Shown here: piece after piece, positions 1 to 6,992 of the stretch
Numbering within the stretch: position 1 is the first letter of the stretch
How the letters are laid out: the number at the start of each line of letters is the position of its first letter
Origin: Paenibacillus taichungensis
Lineage (GTDB): Bacteria > Bacillota > Bacilli > Paenibacillales > Paenibacillaceae
Reading direction: 5' to 3'
NCBI RefSeq assembly: GCF_013359905.1
Contig: NZ_JABMCC010000115.1
Location: 186,001-250,000, forward strand
DNA: 64,000 bases
Notes under the pieces: generated by a model
What the model was told of the DNA's origin: nothing
The model's database searches: none
The model's input: only the letters and a program-made list of their open reading frames with translations
Made by a program: the position numbers and the translations under genes

Positions 1-12
1 GTTTTTGTTCAT
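1..12 (-). CDS. 5' end of an unidentified leftward gene (partial)
   Basis: Only the first codons lie in the window. Reading the minus strand, an AAAGGAG ribosome site (complement of about 23-29) is followed by an ATG at 12, giving M-N-K-N before the edge. An in-frame ATG at 18 is also possible but lies too close to the ribosome site. Two cre-like sites lie in the 250-base upstream region, so the gene is probably under carbon catabolite control. The product cannot be identified from four codons. Confidence 0.55.
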
Positions 13-52
13 TAACATATTCTCCTTTGTAAATATAATTGTTGAACTAAAA

Positions 53-67
53 ATAGAGCGCTTACAA
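53..67 (-). promoter_or_regulatory. cre-like site (weaker)
   Basis: Read on the minus strand this is TTGTAAGCGCTCTAT. It matches the cre core TGTAAGCGCT but breaks near the 3' end. It lies about 40 bases upstream of the partial leftward gene and about 75 bases from a better cre site. Confidence 0.4.
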
Positions 68-139
68 AATTGGCAATTTAAGTTCAGCATAGAACAAAAT
101 CCTAAATTAATTTAAATGGAATCACCACCAAATTAAGTA

Positions 140-154
140 TTGAAAACGTTTTCT
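140..154 (-). promoter_or_regulatory. cre site (CcpA)
   Basis: TTGAAAACGTTTTCT matches the Bacillus cre consensus WTGNAANCGNWNNCW at every defined position and is almost a perfect palindrome. It sits about 130 bases upstream of the partial leftward gene, where a promoter would be expected, consistent with CcpA control. The site is symmetric, so its strand assignment is only nominal. Confidence 0.65.
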
Positions 155-268
155 GAAATGCAACTATATCATGATTTATTCAAAGAAAATACCATGATAA
201 TTGGATGATAATTCATGTAAAAATTAGTGATTATGACAATTATGGAATATCGCAGGGGGTGGTGTGGA

Positions 269-859
269 TTACTCTTTTACATGAAAAACTTCTGTGGATA
301 TCAGCATTAATTCTACAATTTGTGTGTTCATATATTGCGGAGACGTTGGGAAATCTTCTTCAATCCAGCGAATCAAAAGACCAGCGACTCCATGAGCCCG
401 ATAGATGTATAACCATTTTGGATCAATTACGGACCCTTCCTCAAGCTCATAATCGTATTCTGCTACAAAAAGATCCTCAATCACTCTCGCCATTTGGTAG
501 CGGAAATCCACCTGGATATGATCACTCAATAACAATTTGTATAGTGCAGCTTGTTCTTTCAAGTATGTAAACAGCGTGATATCTTCGGCATGCATTTCTT
601 TTAAATTGACTTTGGTGATGTATCTGTATGGATTTTTGATCTGTTGAACAAATTCGACTAGAACCTCCTGAATAATCTCACGTAACAAATCCTCTTTGGT
701 TGCGAAATTGGCATAAAATGTGCCCCGATTATAATTGGCCTCCCGGACAATTTCAGATATGGAGATCTGTTGAAAAGGCTTTTGTGAAAGCAAGCGTAGA
801 AAAGTTTCTTTGATATCCGACTTGGAACGCAAAATGCGTTTGTCAATTCGATCTGTCAT
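269..859 (-). CDS. TetR/AcrR family transcriptional regulator
   Basis: This 196-residue protein has the usual TetR size and layout. An N-terminal helix-turn-helix (about residues 10-55, including ISISEIVREANYNRGTFYANF) is followed by an all-helical ligand-binding region. The start at 859 has a GGTGAA ribosome site. The gene is divergent from a short-chain dehydrogenase. Two similar 16-base operator-like sequences lie in the shared intergenic region, one over the -10 of this gene's own promoter, so autorepression and control of the dehydrogenase are likely. The inducer is unknown. Confidence 0.88.
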   Translation of the reverse strand: MTDRIDKRILRSKSDIKETFLRLLSQKPFQQISISEIVREANYNRGTFYANFATKEDLLREIIQEVLVEFVQQIKNPYRYITKVNLKEMHAEDITLFTYLKEQAALYKLLLSDHIQVDFRYQMARVIEDLFVAEYDYELEEGSVIDPKWLYIYRAHGVAGLLIRWIEEDFPTSPQYMNTQIVELMLISTEVFHVKE

Positions 860-874
860 GAATAGTTCACCTCG

Positions 875-890
875 TTTACAGTATCGTTCA
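875..890. promoter_or_regulatory. probable TetR operator 1
   Basis: TTTACAGTATCGTTCA matches the second site at 933-948 at 13 of 16 positions. It overlaps the predicted -10 (GATACT on the minus strand) of the tetR-type gene, a standard autorepression position. Confidence 0.5.
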
Positions 891-908
891 TGTCACTTAA
901 TTCTGCAA
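880..908 (-). promoter_or_regulatory. predicted sigma-A promoter of the TetR-type gene
   Basis: On the minus strand TTGCAG (908-903) and GATACT (885-880) are separated by 17 bases, leading into the regulator starting at 859. The -10 lies inside operator 1. Confidence 0.55.
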
Positions 909-932
909 CTTGGTGTACAAAATACGATCAAG

Positions 933-948
933 TGTACAGTAACGTACA
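933..948. promoter_or_regulatory. probable TetR operator 2
   Basis: TGTACAGTAACGTACA contains the inverted repeat TGTAC-N6-GTACA and resembles operator 1. It lies about 20 bases upstream of the -35 of the dehydrogenase promoter. A further TGTACA at 914-919 may add a half-site. Confidence 0.5.
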
Positions 949-967
949 ATTCCAGGCATATTACGGA

Positions 968-996
968 TTGAATAAGGTCAATGATATAGATATATT
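968..996 (+). promoter_or_regulatory. predicted sigma-A promoter of the SDR gene
   Basis: TTGAAT (968-973) and TATATT (991-996) have 17-base spacing. The likely transcription start is near 1003, about 30 bases upstream of the start codon. Confidence 0.55.
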
Positions 997-1034
997 GAGG
1001 ATTGTTTAAAATTAATATTAATGGAGGTATTCAT

Positions 1035-1805
1035 ATGACATTTCCCGTATTGGAAGGTAAAGTGGCCATTGTAACAGGGGCAGCGATGGGCATGGGTGAA
1101 GCAACTGCTCAACTTTTTGCCGCAGCCAAAGCAAAGGTAATCGTTGCAGATTTTAACGAAGAGAAAGGACAGGCTGTCGTTGAATCCATTCGTGCGGCTG
1201 GTGGTGAATCCGCTTTCGTGAAAGTCGATATTTCCAAATCGGAAGAAGTACAAGCGATGGTGAAGTTTGCAGTTGAGACTTATGGACAACTGGACGTGGC
1301 CGTTAATAATGCCGCACTCACGCCAGATGACAAACCAGCAGCTGAATTTGACGAAGCCTACTGGCATCGCCTGATTTCAGTTGACCTGACAGGTACTGCA
1401 TTGTGTATGAAATATGAACTTCAGCAAATGCTGAAACAAGGCAAAGGCGGTTCCATTATTAACATTTCATCGGTTAGTGGATTCCGTCCTCAACCCAATA
1501 ACATTGCTTATGTAGCTGCCAAGCATGGCGTGGTTGGTATGACCAAAGTAGCTGCAATGGAAAACGGACCACACAACATTCGGGTTAACTCGGTTGCTCC
1601 AGGAGCAATCGATACACCTATGCTGCGTGGTGCCTTGGATCAATTCGGTTTCACGGCAGAGGAGTATGCTCCGCAGTTGAGCTTGCTTAATCGTTTTGGA
1701 CAACCTAATGAAATTGCACAAGCAAGTCTCTGGCTCGCATCTGACGCTGCTTCTTATATCACAGGCACTACGATTCACGCGGATGCAGGGTACACGTCTC
1801 GTTAA
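1035..1805 (+). CDS. Short-chain dehydrogenase/reductase (SDR), 256 aa
   Basis: Classical SDR family enzyme using NAD(P)H on an unknown alcohol or ketone. The cofactor motif TGAAMGMG lies near the N terminus, NNAA follows mid-domain, and the catalytic Ser (ISSVSG) and Tyr-x3-Lys (YVAAK) are present, ending in the usual PGAIDTPM region. The start at 1035 is chosen because GGAGG lies 8 bases upstream; a longer in-frame reading from 1002 has no ribosome site. It is divergently paired with a TetR regulator that probably controls it, and a terminator follows. Confidence 0.88.
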   Translation: MTFPVLEGKVAIVTGAAMGMGEATAQLFAAAKAKVIVADFNEEKGQAVVESIRAAGGESAFVKVDISKSEEVQAMVKFAVETYGQLDVAVNNAALTPDDKPAAEFDEAYWHRLISVDLTGTALCMKYELQQMLKQGKGGSIINISSVSGFRPQPNNIAYVAAKHGVVGMTKVAAMENGPHNIRVNSVAPGAIDTPMLRGALDQFGFTAEEYAPQLSLLNRFGQPNEIAQASLWLASDAASYITGTTIHADAGYTSR

Positions 1806-1938
1806 TCATTAAAACGAAGAATTTGAAAGATCTAATCCGACTACCCAGTCACAATAAAATTGACAATTCAGCTATTCCTTGCTAAAGTTTTATCCAATCC
1901 GCATAATTGTGATCTGGGAATGTTACCGATATGGGCAT

Positions 1939-1995
1939 AACCTGAGCTGGCTTGTATACACTGCAACGTGTATCCGGGCTGGTTCGGGTTTTTTG
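1939..1995 (+). terminator. Intrinsic terminator after the SDR gene
   Basis: An AACCTGA...TCGGGTT outer stem with an inner ATACAC/GTGTAT hairpin ends in six T residues, about 135 bases after the SDR stop codon. Confidence 0.65.
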
Positions 1996-2064
1996 TATTT
2001 AAGTTGAACGAACAAACGATTTTACATTGGACACTGCGCTGCCAGAACAATCTTCCGATCGCTG

Positions 2065-2114
2065 TTATCCCCAGATTTTTTGATTCCCTTTTTAAAGGGG
2101 AAATCCGGGGATAA
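2065..2114. repeat. Large imperfect palindrome, possible dispersed repeat
   Basis: TTATCCCC...GGGGATAA arms enclose a second nested palindrome (TCCCTTT/AAAGGGGA). The 11-mer CCAGATTTTTT inside the left arm recurs just downstream at about 2137-2147. There is no coding content in the 453-base gap between the SDR gene and the GH1 gene. The structure resembles a short palindromic intergenic repeat unit, but no second copy is visible elsewhere in this window. Confidence 0.45.
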
Positions 2115-2217
2115 AGGCGAACACTCCGCTTCTCCAGATTTTTTCTGTCCTCTCCGTTTATGATGTAAATGTGTAGTTCAACTTAAATATTTTGTCTTAT
2201 TAATGTTTCTTGCGATT

Positions 2218-2230
2218 TGAGCGGATAACA
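2218..2230. promoter_or_regulatory. lac-operator-like 13-mer upstream of the GH1 gene
   Basis: TGAGCGGATAACA is identical to the core of the E. coli lacO1 operator and lies 28 bases before the GH1 start codon. A LacI-family site is possible. Chance similarity cannot be excluded because no LacI-family gene is in the window. Confidence 0.3.
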
Positions 2231-2258
2231 GAATTACATATTTGGAAGGAGAATAAGG

Positions 2259-3701
2259 ATGACTAATTTTAAGTTTCCCAAAGACTTTTTGTGGGGTGGT
2301 GCCATTGCTGCCAATCAGGCAGAGGGTGCTTATCTGGAAGATGGCAAAGGGCTGAGCATTGTTGACTTGCTGCCGACAGGAGAGAATCGCAGAAGCATAA
2401 TGAAGGGTAATGTTCCTGCATTAACCCCGCTGGAAACCGAGTTTTATCCTTCACATGAAGCAATTGATTTCTACCATCGTTATCCCGAGGATATCGCGCT
2501 GTTTGCCGAGATGGGCTTCAAAGCGCTGCGTGTATCCATTTCCTGGGCGCGGATTTTCCCAACTGGAGAAGATGCACAGCCGAATGAAGCGGGTTTGCAG
2601 TTTTATGATCGATTATTCGATGAACTGTTGAAGCAGGGTATCGAGCCTGTAGTAACACTTGCTCACTTCGATGTACCCGTTAATCTAATTGAGAAATATG
2701 GCAGTTGGAGAAGCCGTGAGTTGGTGACTCTGTTCGAAACCTACGCGAAAACCGTATTCAGCCGTTACAAGGACAAGGTGAAATATTGGATGACGTTCAA
2801 CGAAATTAACATGCTGCTGCATCTGCCATTCCTTGGTGCGGGTCTGGTCTTCAATGATGGTGATCATGTGAAAGAGATTCAGTATCAGGCAGCACACCAT
2901 CAATTGGTGGCAAGTGCACTGGCGGTTAAAGCTTGTCATGAGATCATCCCAGGCGCAATGATCGGCTGTATGCTTGCGGCAGGAAGCTTTTATCCTTATA
3001 CCTGTAATCCGGATGATGTGTTCCAGGGCATGGAGAAAGACAGAGAGTCTTACTTCTTCATTGATGTTCAGTCGCGTGGAGAGTACCCAGGTTATGCCAA
3101 ACGTTTCTTCAAGGATCATGGATTGAATATTAACATGCAGCCAGGTGATGCGGAAATTCTGAAAAACCATACGGTTGATTATATCGGATTTAGCTATTAT
3201 TCAAGTCGTACAACCTCCACCGACCCGGAAGTCGTCAAAAACATGACGAGCGGCAATGTGTTTGGTTCTGTAGCCAATCCATATTTGGCAAAATCGGAGT
3301 GGGGCTGGACGATTGATCCCAAAGGCATCCGTATTACAGCCAATCAACTGCACGACCGATATCAAAAACCGCTGTTTGTTGTAGAAAATGGATTTGGAGC
3401 CAATGACGTGGTTACCCCTGAAGGTGAAGTTGATGATGCGTACCGGATTGATTATCTGAAACGCCATGTTGCCGAGATGGGTGAAGCTCTACAGGATGGC
3501 GTAGAGATCATCGGTTATACAAGCTGGGGGCCCATCGATATTGTCAGCGCTTCTTCAGGAGAGATGAGAAAACGCTATGGTTATATCTATGTCGACCGTG
3601 ACAATGAAGGTAAGGGTGATTTGAAGCGGATCAAGAAAAAGAGCTTCCAATGGTACAAAAATGTGATTGAATCGGACGGCAGCAATTTAGAATTGGAATA
3701 A
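2259..3701 (+). CDS. bglH: Glycoside hydrolase family 1, 6-phospho-beta-glucosidase
   Basis: 480-residue GH1 enzyme that hydrolyses phosphorylated beta-glucosides delivered by the PTS. The acid/base Glu is at about residue 182 (TFNEIN) and the nucleophile at about 376 (VVENGFG). The C-terminal SSGEMRKRYGYIYVD segment resembles the phosphate-binding region of 6-phospho-beta-glucosidases. There is no signal peptide, as expected for a cytoplasmic enzyme. AAGGAG precedes the start. The gene lies upstream of licT and bglP rather than after them, and no RAT antiterminator site is visible in its leader, so its control may differ from that of the other two. Confidence 0.9.
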   Translation: MTNFKFPKDFLWGGAIAANQAEGAYLEDGKGLSIVDLLPTGENRRSIMKGNVPALTPLETEFYPSHEAIDFYHRYPEDIALFAEMGFKALRVSISWARIFPTGEDAQPNEAGLQFYDRLFDELLKQGIEPVVTLAHFDVPVNLIEKYGSWRSRELVTLFETYAKTVFSRYKDKVKYWMTFNEINMLLHLPFLGAGLVFNDGDHVKEIQYQAAHHQLVASALAVKACHEIIPGAMIGCMLAAGSFYPYTCNPDDVFQGMEKDRESYFFIDVQSRGEYPGYAKRFFKDHGLNINMQPGDAEILKNHTVDYIGFSYYSSRTTSTDPEVVKNMTSGNVFGSVANPYLAKSEWGWTIDPKGIRITANQLHDRYQKPLFVVENGFGANDVVTPEGEVDDAYRIDYLKRHVAEMGEALQDGVEIIGYTSWGPIDIVSASSGEMRKRYGYIYVDRDNEGKGDLKRIKKKSFQWYKNVIESDGSNLELE

Positions 3702-3713
3702 GTAGGGGAGGAT

Positions 3714-3777
3714 GAGGGACATTCTCCATGATCATATCGGAAGGACCACTCTTCATGGAACTTCCGATTGCTCCCTC
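3714..3777. other. Long stem-loop after the GH1 gene
   Basis: GAGGGA/TCCCTC and ATCGGAAG/CTTCCGAT arms form a nested hairpin without a T tract. It could protect the GH1 mRNA 3' end or act as a weak terminator. Confidence 0.35.
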
Positions 3778-3778
3778 G

Positions 3779-3793
3779 TTGAAAGCGTTGACA
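3779..3793 (+). promoter_or_regulatory. cre site overlapping the licT -35
   Basis: TTGAAAGCGTTGACA matches WTGNAANCGNWNNCW fully and includes the whole -35 hexamer of the licT promoter. CcpA binding here should block RNA polymerase when glucose is present. Confidence 0.75.
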
Positions 3794-3816
3794 TATGTGT
3801 CTCTTCGCGCTATACT
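3788..3816 (+). promoter_or_regulatory. Sigma-A promoter of licT
   Basis: TTGACA (3788-3793) and TATACT (3811-3816) at 17-base spacing. The -35 is a perfect consensus match. Confidence 0.8.
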
Positions 3817-3836
3817 TGACGCAATTATATCGTTTT

Positions 3837-3870
3837 GGGATTGTTACTACTTGAAGTAGGCAAAACCTAA
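3837..3870 (+). promoter_or_regulatory. RAT site 1 (LicT-type RNA antiterminator)
   Basis: The sequence starts GGGATTGTTACT and ends GTAGGCAAAACCTAA, matching the conserved LicT/BglG target hairpin. It overlaps the 5' arm of the following terminator, so LicT binding should prevent termination ahead of licT itself. Confidence 0.88.
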
Positions 3871-3929
3871 GCACCAAAAAAAACAGACGCACATGTCTTG
3901 TTTATTTTGTGATGCTTCAGGTTTTTTTT
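3862..3929 (+). terminator. Conditional terminator 1 upstream of licT
   Basis: AAAACCTAAGCA pairs with TGCTTCAGGTTT, with an inner AAACAGAC/GTCTTGTTT helix and a run of T. It shares its 5' arm with RAT site 1. Confidence 0.82.
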
Positions 3930-3988
3930 GTATGCCCAAAAGGCGATATATGACTGCCAAGAGAGTGGATCGTGACGGGGGGATTGAA

Positions 3989-4819
3989 GTGAAAATAGCA
4001 AAGGTTATCAACAATAACGTCATTAGCATCTATCAGGCGGATGGAGCAGAGCTTGTAGTGATGGGGCGTGGGATTGCCTTTAAGAAAAAGCCGGGGGATA
4101 AAGTAGACGAGACCCGTATCCAGAAAGTATTTGCGCTTAAAAACAAGCAGACATCCGACAATTTTAAAATGCTTCTGCGTGAAGTGCCCATGGAGCTAAT
4201 CGAAATTGTGGAAGAAATTATTACCTACGCCAGAGAGAATCTGGGCCGTAACCTGAATGAAAATATTTATGTTTCTCTGACAGATCATATTAACTTTGCG
4301 ATTGAACGATATCGTGAAGGGGTTGAAATCAAGAATGCACTGATGTGGGAAATCAAACAGCTGTACAAGGCTGAGTTCGGACTGGGTCTGAAAACGCTGG
4401 AGCAGATCAAGTCCAGACTTCATATCGAGCTTCCACCGGATGAAGCAGCGTATATTGCCCTGCATATTGTCAATGCGGAGATGAATGAAGAAGTTATTAC
4501 AACAATGAACATCACGAAGTTTATTCAGCAGATTATTAATATAGCGAAATATCACTTCAAGATGGAATTCGATGAAGAGTCTCTCAGCTATTTTCGTTTC
4601 ATTACGCATCTGAAGTTCTTCTCCCAGAGGGTATTAAGCGGCACGCATTATGACAATAATTATGACCACTTTTACGACATGATCAAAGAGAAGCACCCGG
4701 AAGCGGCGGCATGTACGGAGAAAATCGAAATGTTCGTCAACAAGGAATATAACCATCAGCTTACCAACGAAGAGAAATTGTATCTGACCGTCCACATTAA
4801 ACGGGTCGTTAATCGATAA
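3989..4819 (+). CDS. licT: Transcriptional antiterminator, BglG/LicT family
   Basis: 276-residue RNA-binding antiterminator with an N-terminal CAT domain (about 1-58, MKIAKVINNNVISIYQ) and two PTS regulation domains whose histidines are phosphorylated by HPr and EII. The GTG start at 3989 follows a GGGGGG tract; a longer ATG reading from 3893 would begin inside the leader terminator, so it is rejected. The gene has its own RAT/terminator upstream and a second one downstream before bglP. LicT should therefore promote its own expression as well as that of the permease, as in the E. coli bgl operon. Confidence 0.92.
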   Translation: MKIAKVINNNVISIYQADGAELVVMGRGIAFKKKPGDKVDETRIQKVFALKNKQTSDNFKMLLREVPMELIEIVEEIITYARENLGRNLNENIYVSLTDHINFAIERYREGVEIKNALMWEIKQLYKAEFGLGLKTLEQIKSRLHIELPPDEAAYIALHIVNAEMNEEVITTMNITKFIQQIINIAKYHFKMEFDEESLSYFRFITHLKFFSQRVLSGTHYDNNYDHFYDMIKEKHPEAAACTEKIEMFVNKEYNHQLTNEEKLYLTVHIKRVVNR

Positions 4820-4830
4820 TAATTAAAATG

Positions 4831-4860
4831 TTGACAAATTTGGTTAAATCATAATAATAT
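4831..4860 (+). promoter_or_regulatory. Predicted promoter between licT and bglP
   Basis: TTGACA (4831-4836) is followed after 17-18 bases by an AT-rich ATAATAAT -10 region. It would give bglP a start independent of licT. Confidence 0.5.
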
Positions 4861-4891
4861 GAGATTAACAGGAATTAAATACGATTTAACT

Positions 4892-4925
4892 GGGATTGTT
4901 ACTGGTTATGCAGGCAAAACCTAAG
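4892..4925 (+). promoter_or_regulatory. RAT site 2 upstream of bglP
   Basis: GGGATTGTTACTGG...GCAGGCAAAACCTAAG is a near-consensus LicT target and shares GGATTGTTACT and AGGCAAAACCTAAG with RAT site 1. Confidence 0.9.
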
Positions 4926-4980
4926 TCATGAGAAGGCAGGACCAATGTGTCCAAACCTTACTCAAGGCTTAGGTTTTTTG
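4917..4980 (+). terminator. Conditional terminator 2 upstream of bglP
   Basis: AAAACCTAAGTC pairs with GGCTTAGGTTTT, followed by T residues. It overlaps RAT site 2. Confidence 0.85.
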
Positions 4981-5033
4981 CGTGCAAAAAAATCGGTAAG
5001 GTGCCTGTTTTAGTAAATATGGAGGTGCACATC

Positions 5034-6923
5034 ATGAGTCAGGAAAAACTCGCAAAAGAGATCGTCGAGCTGGTCGGCGGCGAAAAGAATGTGGTATCAC
5101 TGGTACATTGCGCAACACGTTTGCGGTTTGTATTGAAGGATGATGCCAAGGCAGACAAAGCCAAGCTGGAAAAGACAGAAGGAATCATTGCAGTCAAGGA
5201 AAACGGGGGTCAGTTCCAGGTGGTCGTTGGCAATAAGGTGCCTGAGGTTTACAACGCCATTGGTCAGATCAGCAACATTTTGGATGATTCTTCCGAAAAG
5301 GAAAAGCCGAAGAAGTCCGCAAAAGGCTTAGGCGGCATCATCGATGTGATTTCTAGTATTTTCGCACCGCTATTAGGGGTTATGGCGGGAGCAGGTATCT
5401 TGAAAGGGCTGCTGCTCATTGCAAGCAATGTCGGCTGGCTGGAAACAACGGAAAGCACGTATAAAATCCTATTTGCAGCAGCAGACAGCCTGTTTTATTT
5501 CTTACCTTTGCTATTAGCGGTTACAACTGCTCGCAAATTCCAGGGTAACATGTTTGTAGCAATGACCATTGCAGGCGCATTAATCTATCCTTCCATCGTC
5601 ACGCTCAAGGCGGAGGGAACGCCAACCGATTTCTTCGGTATTCCTGTGATTTTGATGAATTATTCATCTACCGTTATCCCTATTATTCTGGCAGTTATCG
5701 TCATGAGCAAATTGGAGAAATTCTTCAATAAAGTTCTTCACGAAAGTGTGAAAAATTTTGTCACTCCATTATTTTTGCTTGTCATTATGGTACCTCTTAC
5801 TTTGCTTGTATTCGGTCCATTTGGAGTATATGTAGGTAATGCCATTGCATCAGGACTTGTGGCCGCCTTCGGATTCAGTCCGTTATTGGCAGGAGCCGTT
5901 ATGGGTGCAAGCTGGCAGCTGCTCGTTATTTTCGGAATTCACTGGGGTCTTATTCCCGTTTTTATCAACAACGTTGCTGTGTATGGACGTGATGGCGTCA
6001 AACCGGCTGCGACGGCTTCCATCTTTGCACAGACCGGAGCTGCATTCGGCGTTATGCTGAAAACCAAAAATAAGAAGCTGAAAACGCTGGCGGGTTCATC
6101 GACATTGACAGCCTTGTTCGGGATTACCGAGCCGGCCATCTATGGTGTCACTCTGCCACTCAAACGTCCATTCATCGCAGGAGTGATCGGGGGTGCTGTT
6201 GGTGGGGCCATCATTGGTCAGGCGGGTACTCAGGCATTCGCTTCGGGCGCTCCAGGATTACTGACTTTGCCGATCTTCTATGGACCGGGTGGAGAGGGCT
6301 TCCCTGGACTGATTCTTGGGATCTGCGTATCCTTTGTTGTTTCGGCTGCATTGACGTACATTATGGGATTCAAAGATCCGGTTGAAGAGGAAGAACAAGA
6401 AAAAAGCACGGAATCTACCAATCCATCAATAAGAACAGCGGATTCCGTGGATCAAGAAGTTCTTAGTCCGATTGAGGGGACCATTGTTGAACTGACTGAG
6501 GTGCCAGATCCGGCATTTTCATCCGGCGCGATGGGCAAAGGCATTGCGATTGAGCCAGCAGTTGGCCGAGTCGTTGCTCCTTTTGACGGTACTATTACCG
6601 TGGCTTTCAAAAAGAAACATGCCCTGGCTGTTGTATCGGATACAGGTGCGGAGATTTTGGTTCATGTTGGGGTGGATACCGTCAAGCTCGATGGTCAGCA
6701 CTTTACATCACATATTCAGGAAGGAGATCGGGTTAAAGCAGGAGATTTGCTGCTGGAATTCGATATCGCTGCAATCAAGGTCGCTGGTTATCATACGGTA
6801 ACCCCTATTATTGTAACGAATTCTGCAAACTATGAGGAAGTGGTTCCTTTGACTACAGGAGAAGTTCGGGTTCAAGAGCCTTTACTTACCCTATATGGTG
6901 GAAAGGGACAGGAACAAGAGTAG
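5034..6923 (+). CDS. bglP: PTS beta-glucoside transporter subunit EIIBCA
   Basis: 629-residue fused permease that imports and phosphorylates aryl-beta-glucosides. Domains in order: EIIB (about 1-90, phosphocysteine C26 in VHCATRLRF), EIIC (about 100-460, multiple membrane helices, with GITEPAIYGV typical of the glucose-superfamily PTS), and Crr-like EIIA (about 485-625, with VHVGVDTVKLDG carrying the active histidine). The start at 5034 has GGAGGTG upstream; a longer reading from 4947 runs back into the terminator. It is controlled by RAT site 2. Its product feeds the GH1 enzyme encoded upstream. Confidence 0.93.
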   Translation: MSQEKLAKEIVELVGGEKNVVSLVHCATRLRFVLKDDAKADKAKLEKTEGIIAVKENGGQFQVVVGNKVPEVYNAIGQISNILDDSSEKEKPKKSAKGLGGIIDVISSIFAPLLGVMAGAGILKGLLLIASNVGWLETTESTYKILFAAADSLFYFLPLLLAVTTARKFQGNMFVAMTIAGALIYPSIVTLKAEGTPTDFFGIPVILMNYSSTVIPIILAVIVMSKLEKFFNKVLHESVKNFVTPLFLLVIMVPLTLLVFGPFGVYVGNAIASGLVAAFGFSPLLAGAVMGASWQLLVIFGIHWGLIPVFINNVAVYGRDGVKPAATASIFAQTGAAFGVMLKTKNKKLKTLAGSSTLTALFGITEPAIYGVTLPLKRPFIAGVIGGAVGGAIIGQAGTQAFASGAPGLLTLPIFYGPGGEGFPGLILGICVSFVVSAALTYIMGFKDPVEEEEQEKSTESTNPSIRTADSVDQEVLSPIEGTIVELTEVPDPAFSSGAMGKGIAIEPAVGRVVAPFDGTITVAFKKKHALAVVSDTGAEILVHVGVDTVKLDGQHFTSHIQEGDRVKAGDLLLEFDIAAIKVAGYHTVTPIIVTNSANYEEVVPLTTGEVRVQEPLLTLYGGKGQEQE

Positions 6924-6930
6924 AAATAAC

Positions 6931-6988
6931 AAAAGCCGTGTCCGACGTGGAACAGAATGTTTCTGTTTACGTGGACGCGGCTTTTTTT
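6931..6988. terminator. Terminator between bglP and the AraC-type gene
   Basis: AAAAGCCGTGTCC...GGACGCGGCTTTTTTT stem. T runs on both sides let it serve both convergent genes. Confidence 0.8.
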
Positions 6989-6992
6989 GCTG

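Noticed and set aside
205..570. 121-codon plus-strand frame over the TetR gene
   Set aside because: It lies almost entirely antisense to the TetR gene, has no ribosome site and shows no recognisable domain.
1868..2050. 60-codon minus-strand frame after the SDR gene
   Set aside because: It covers the terminator and has no ribosome site or plausible composition.
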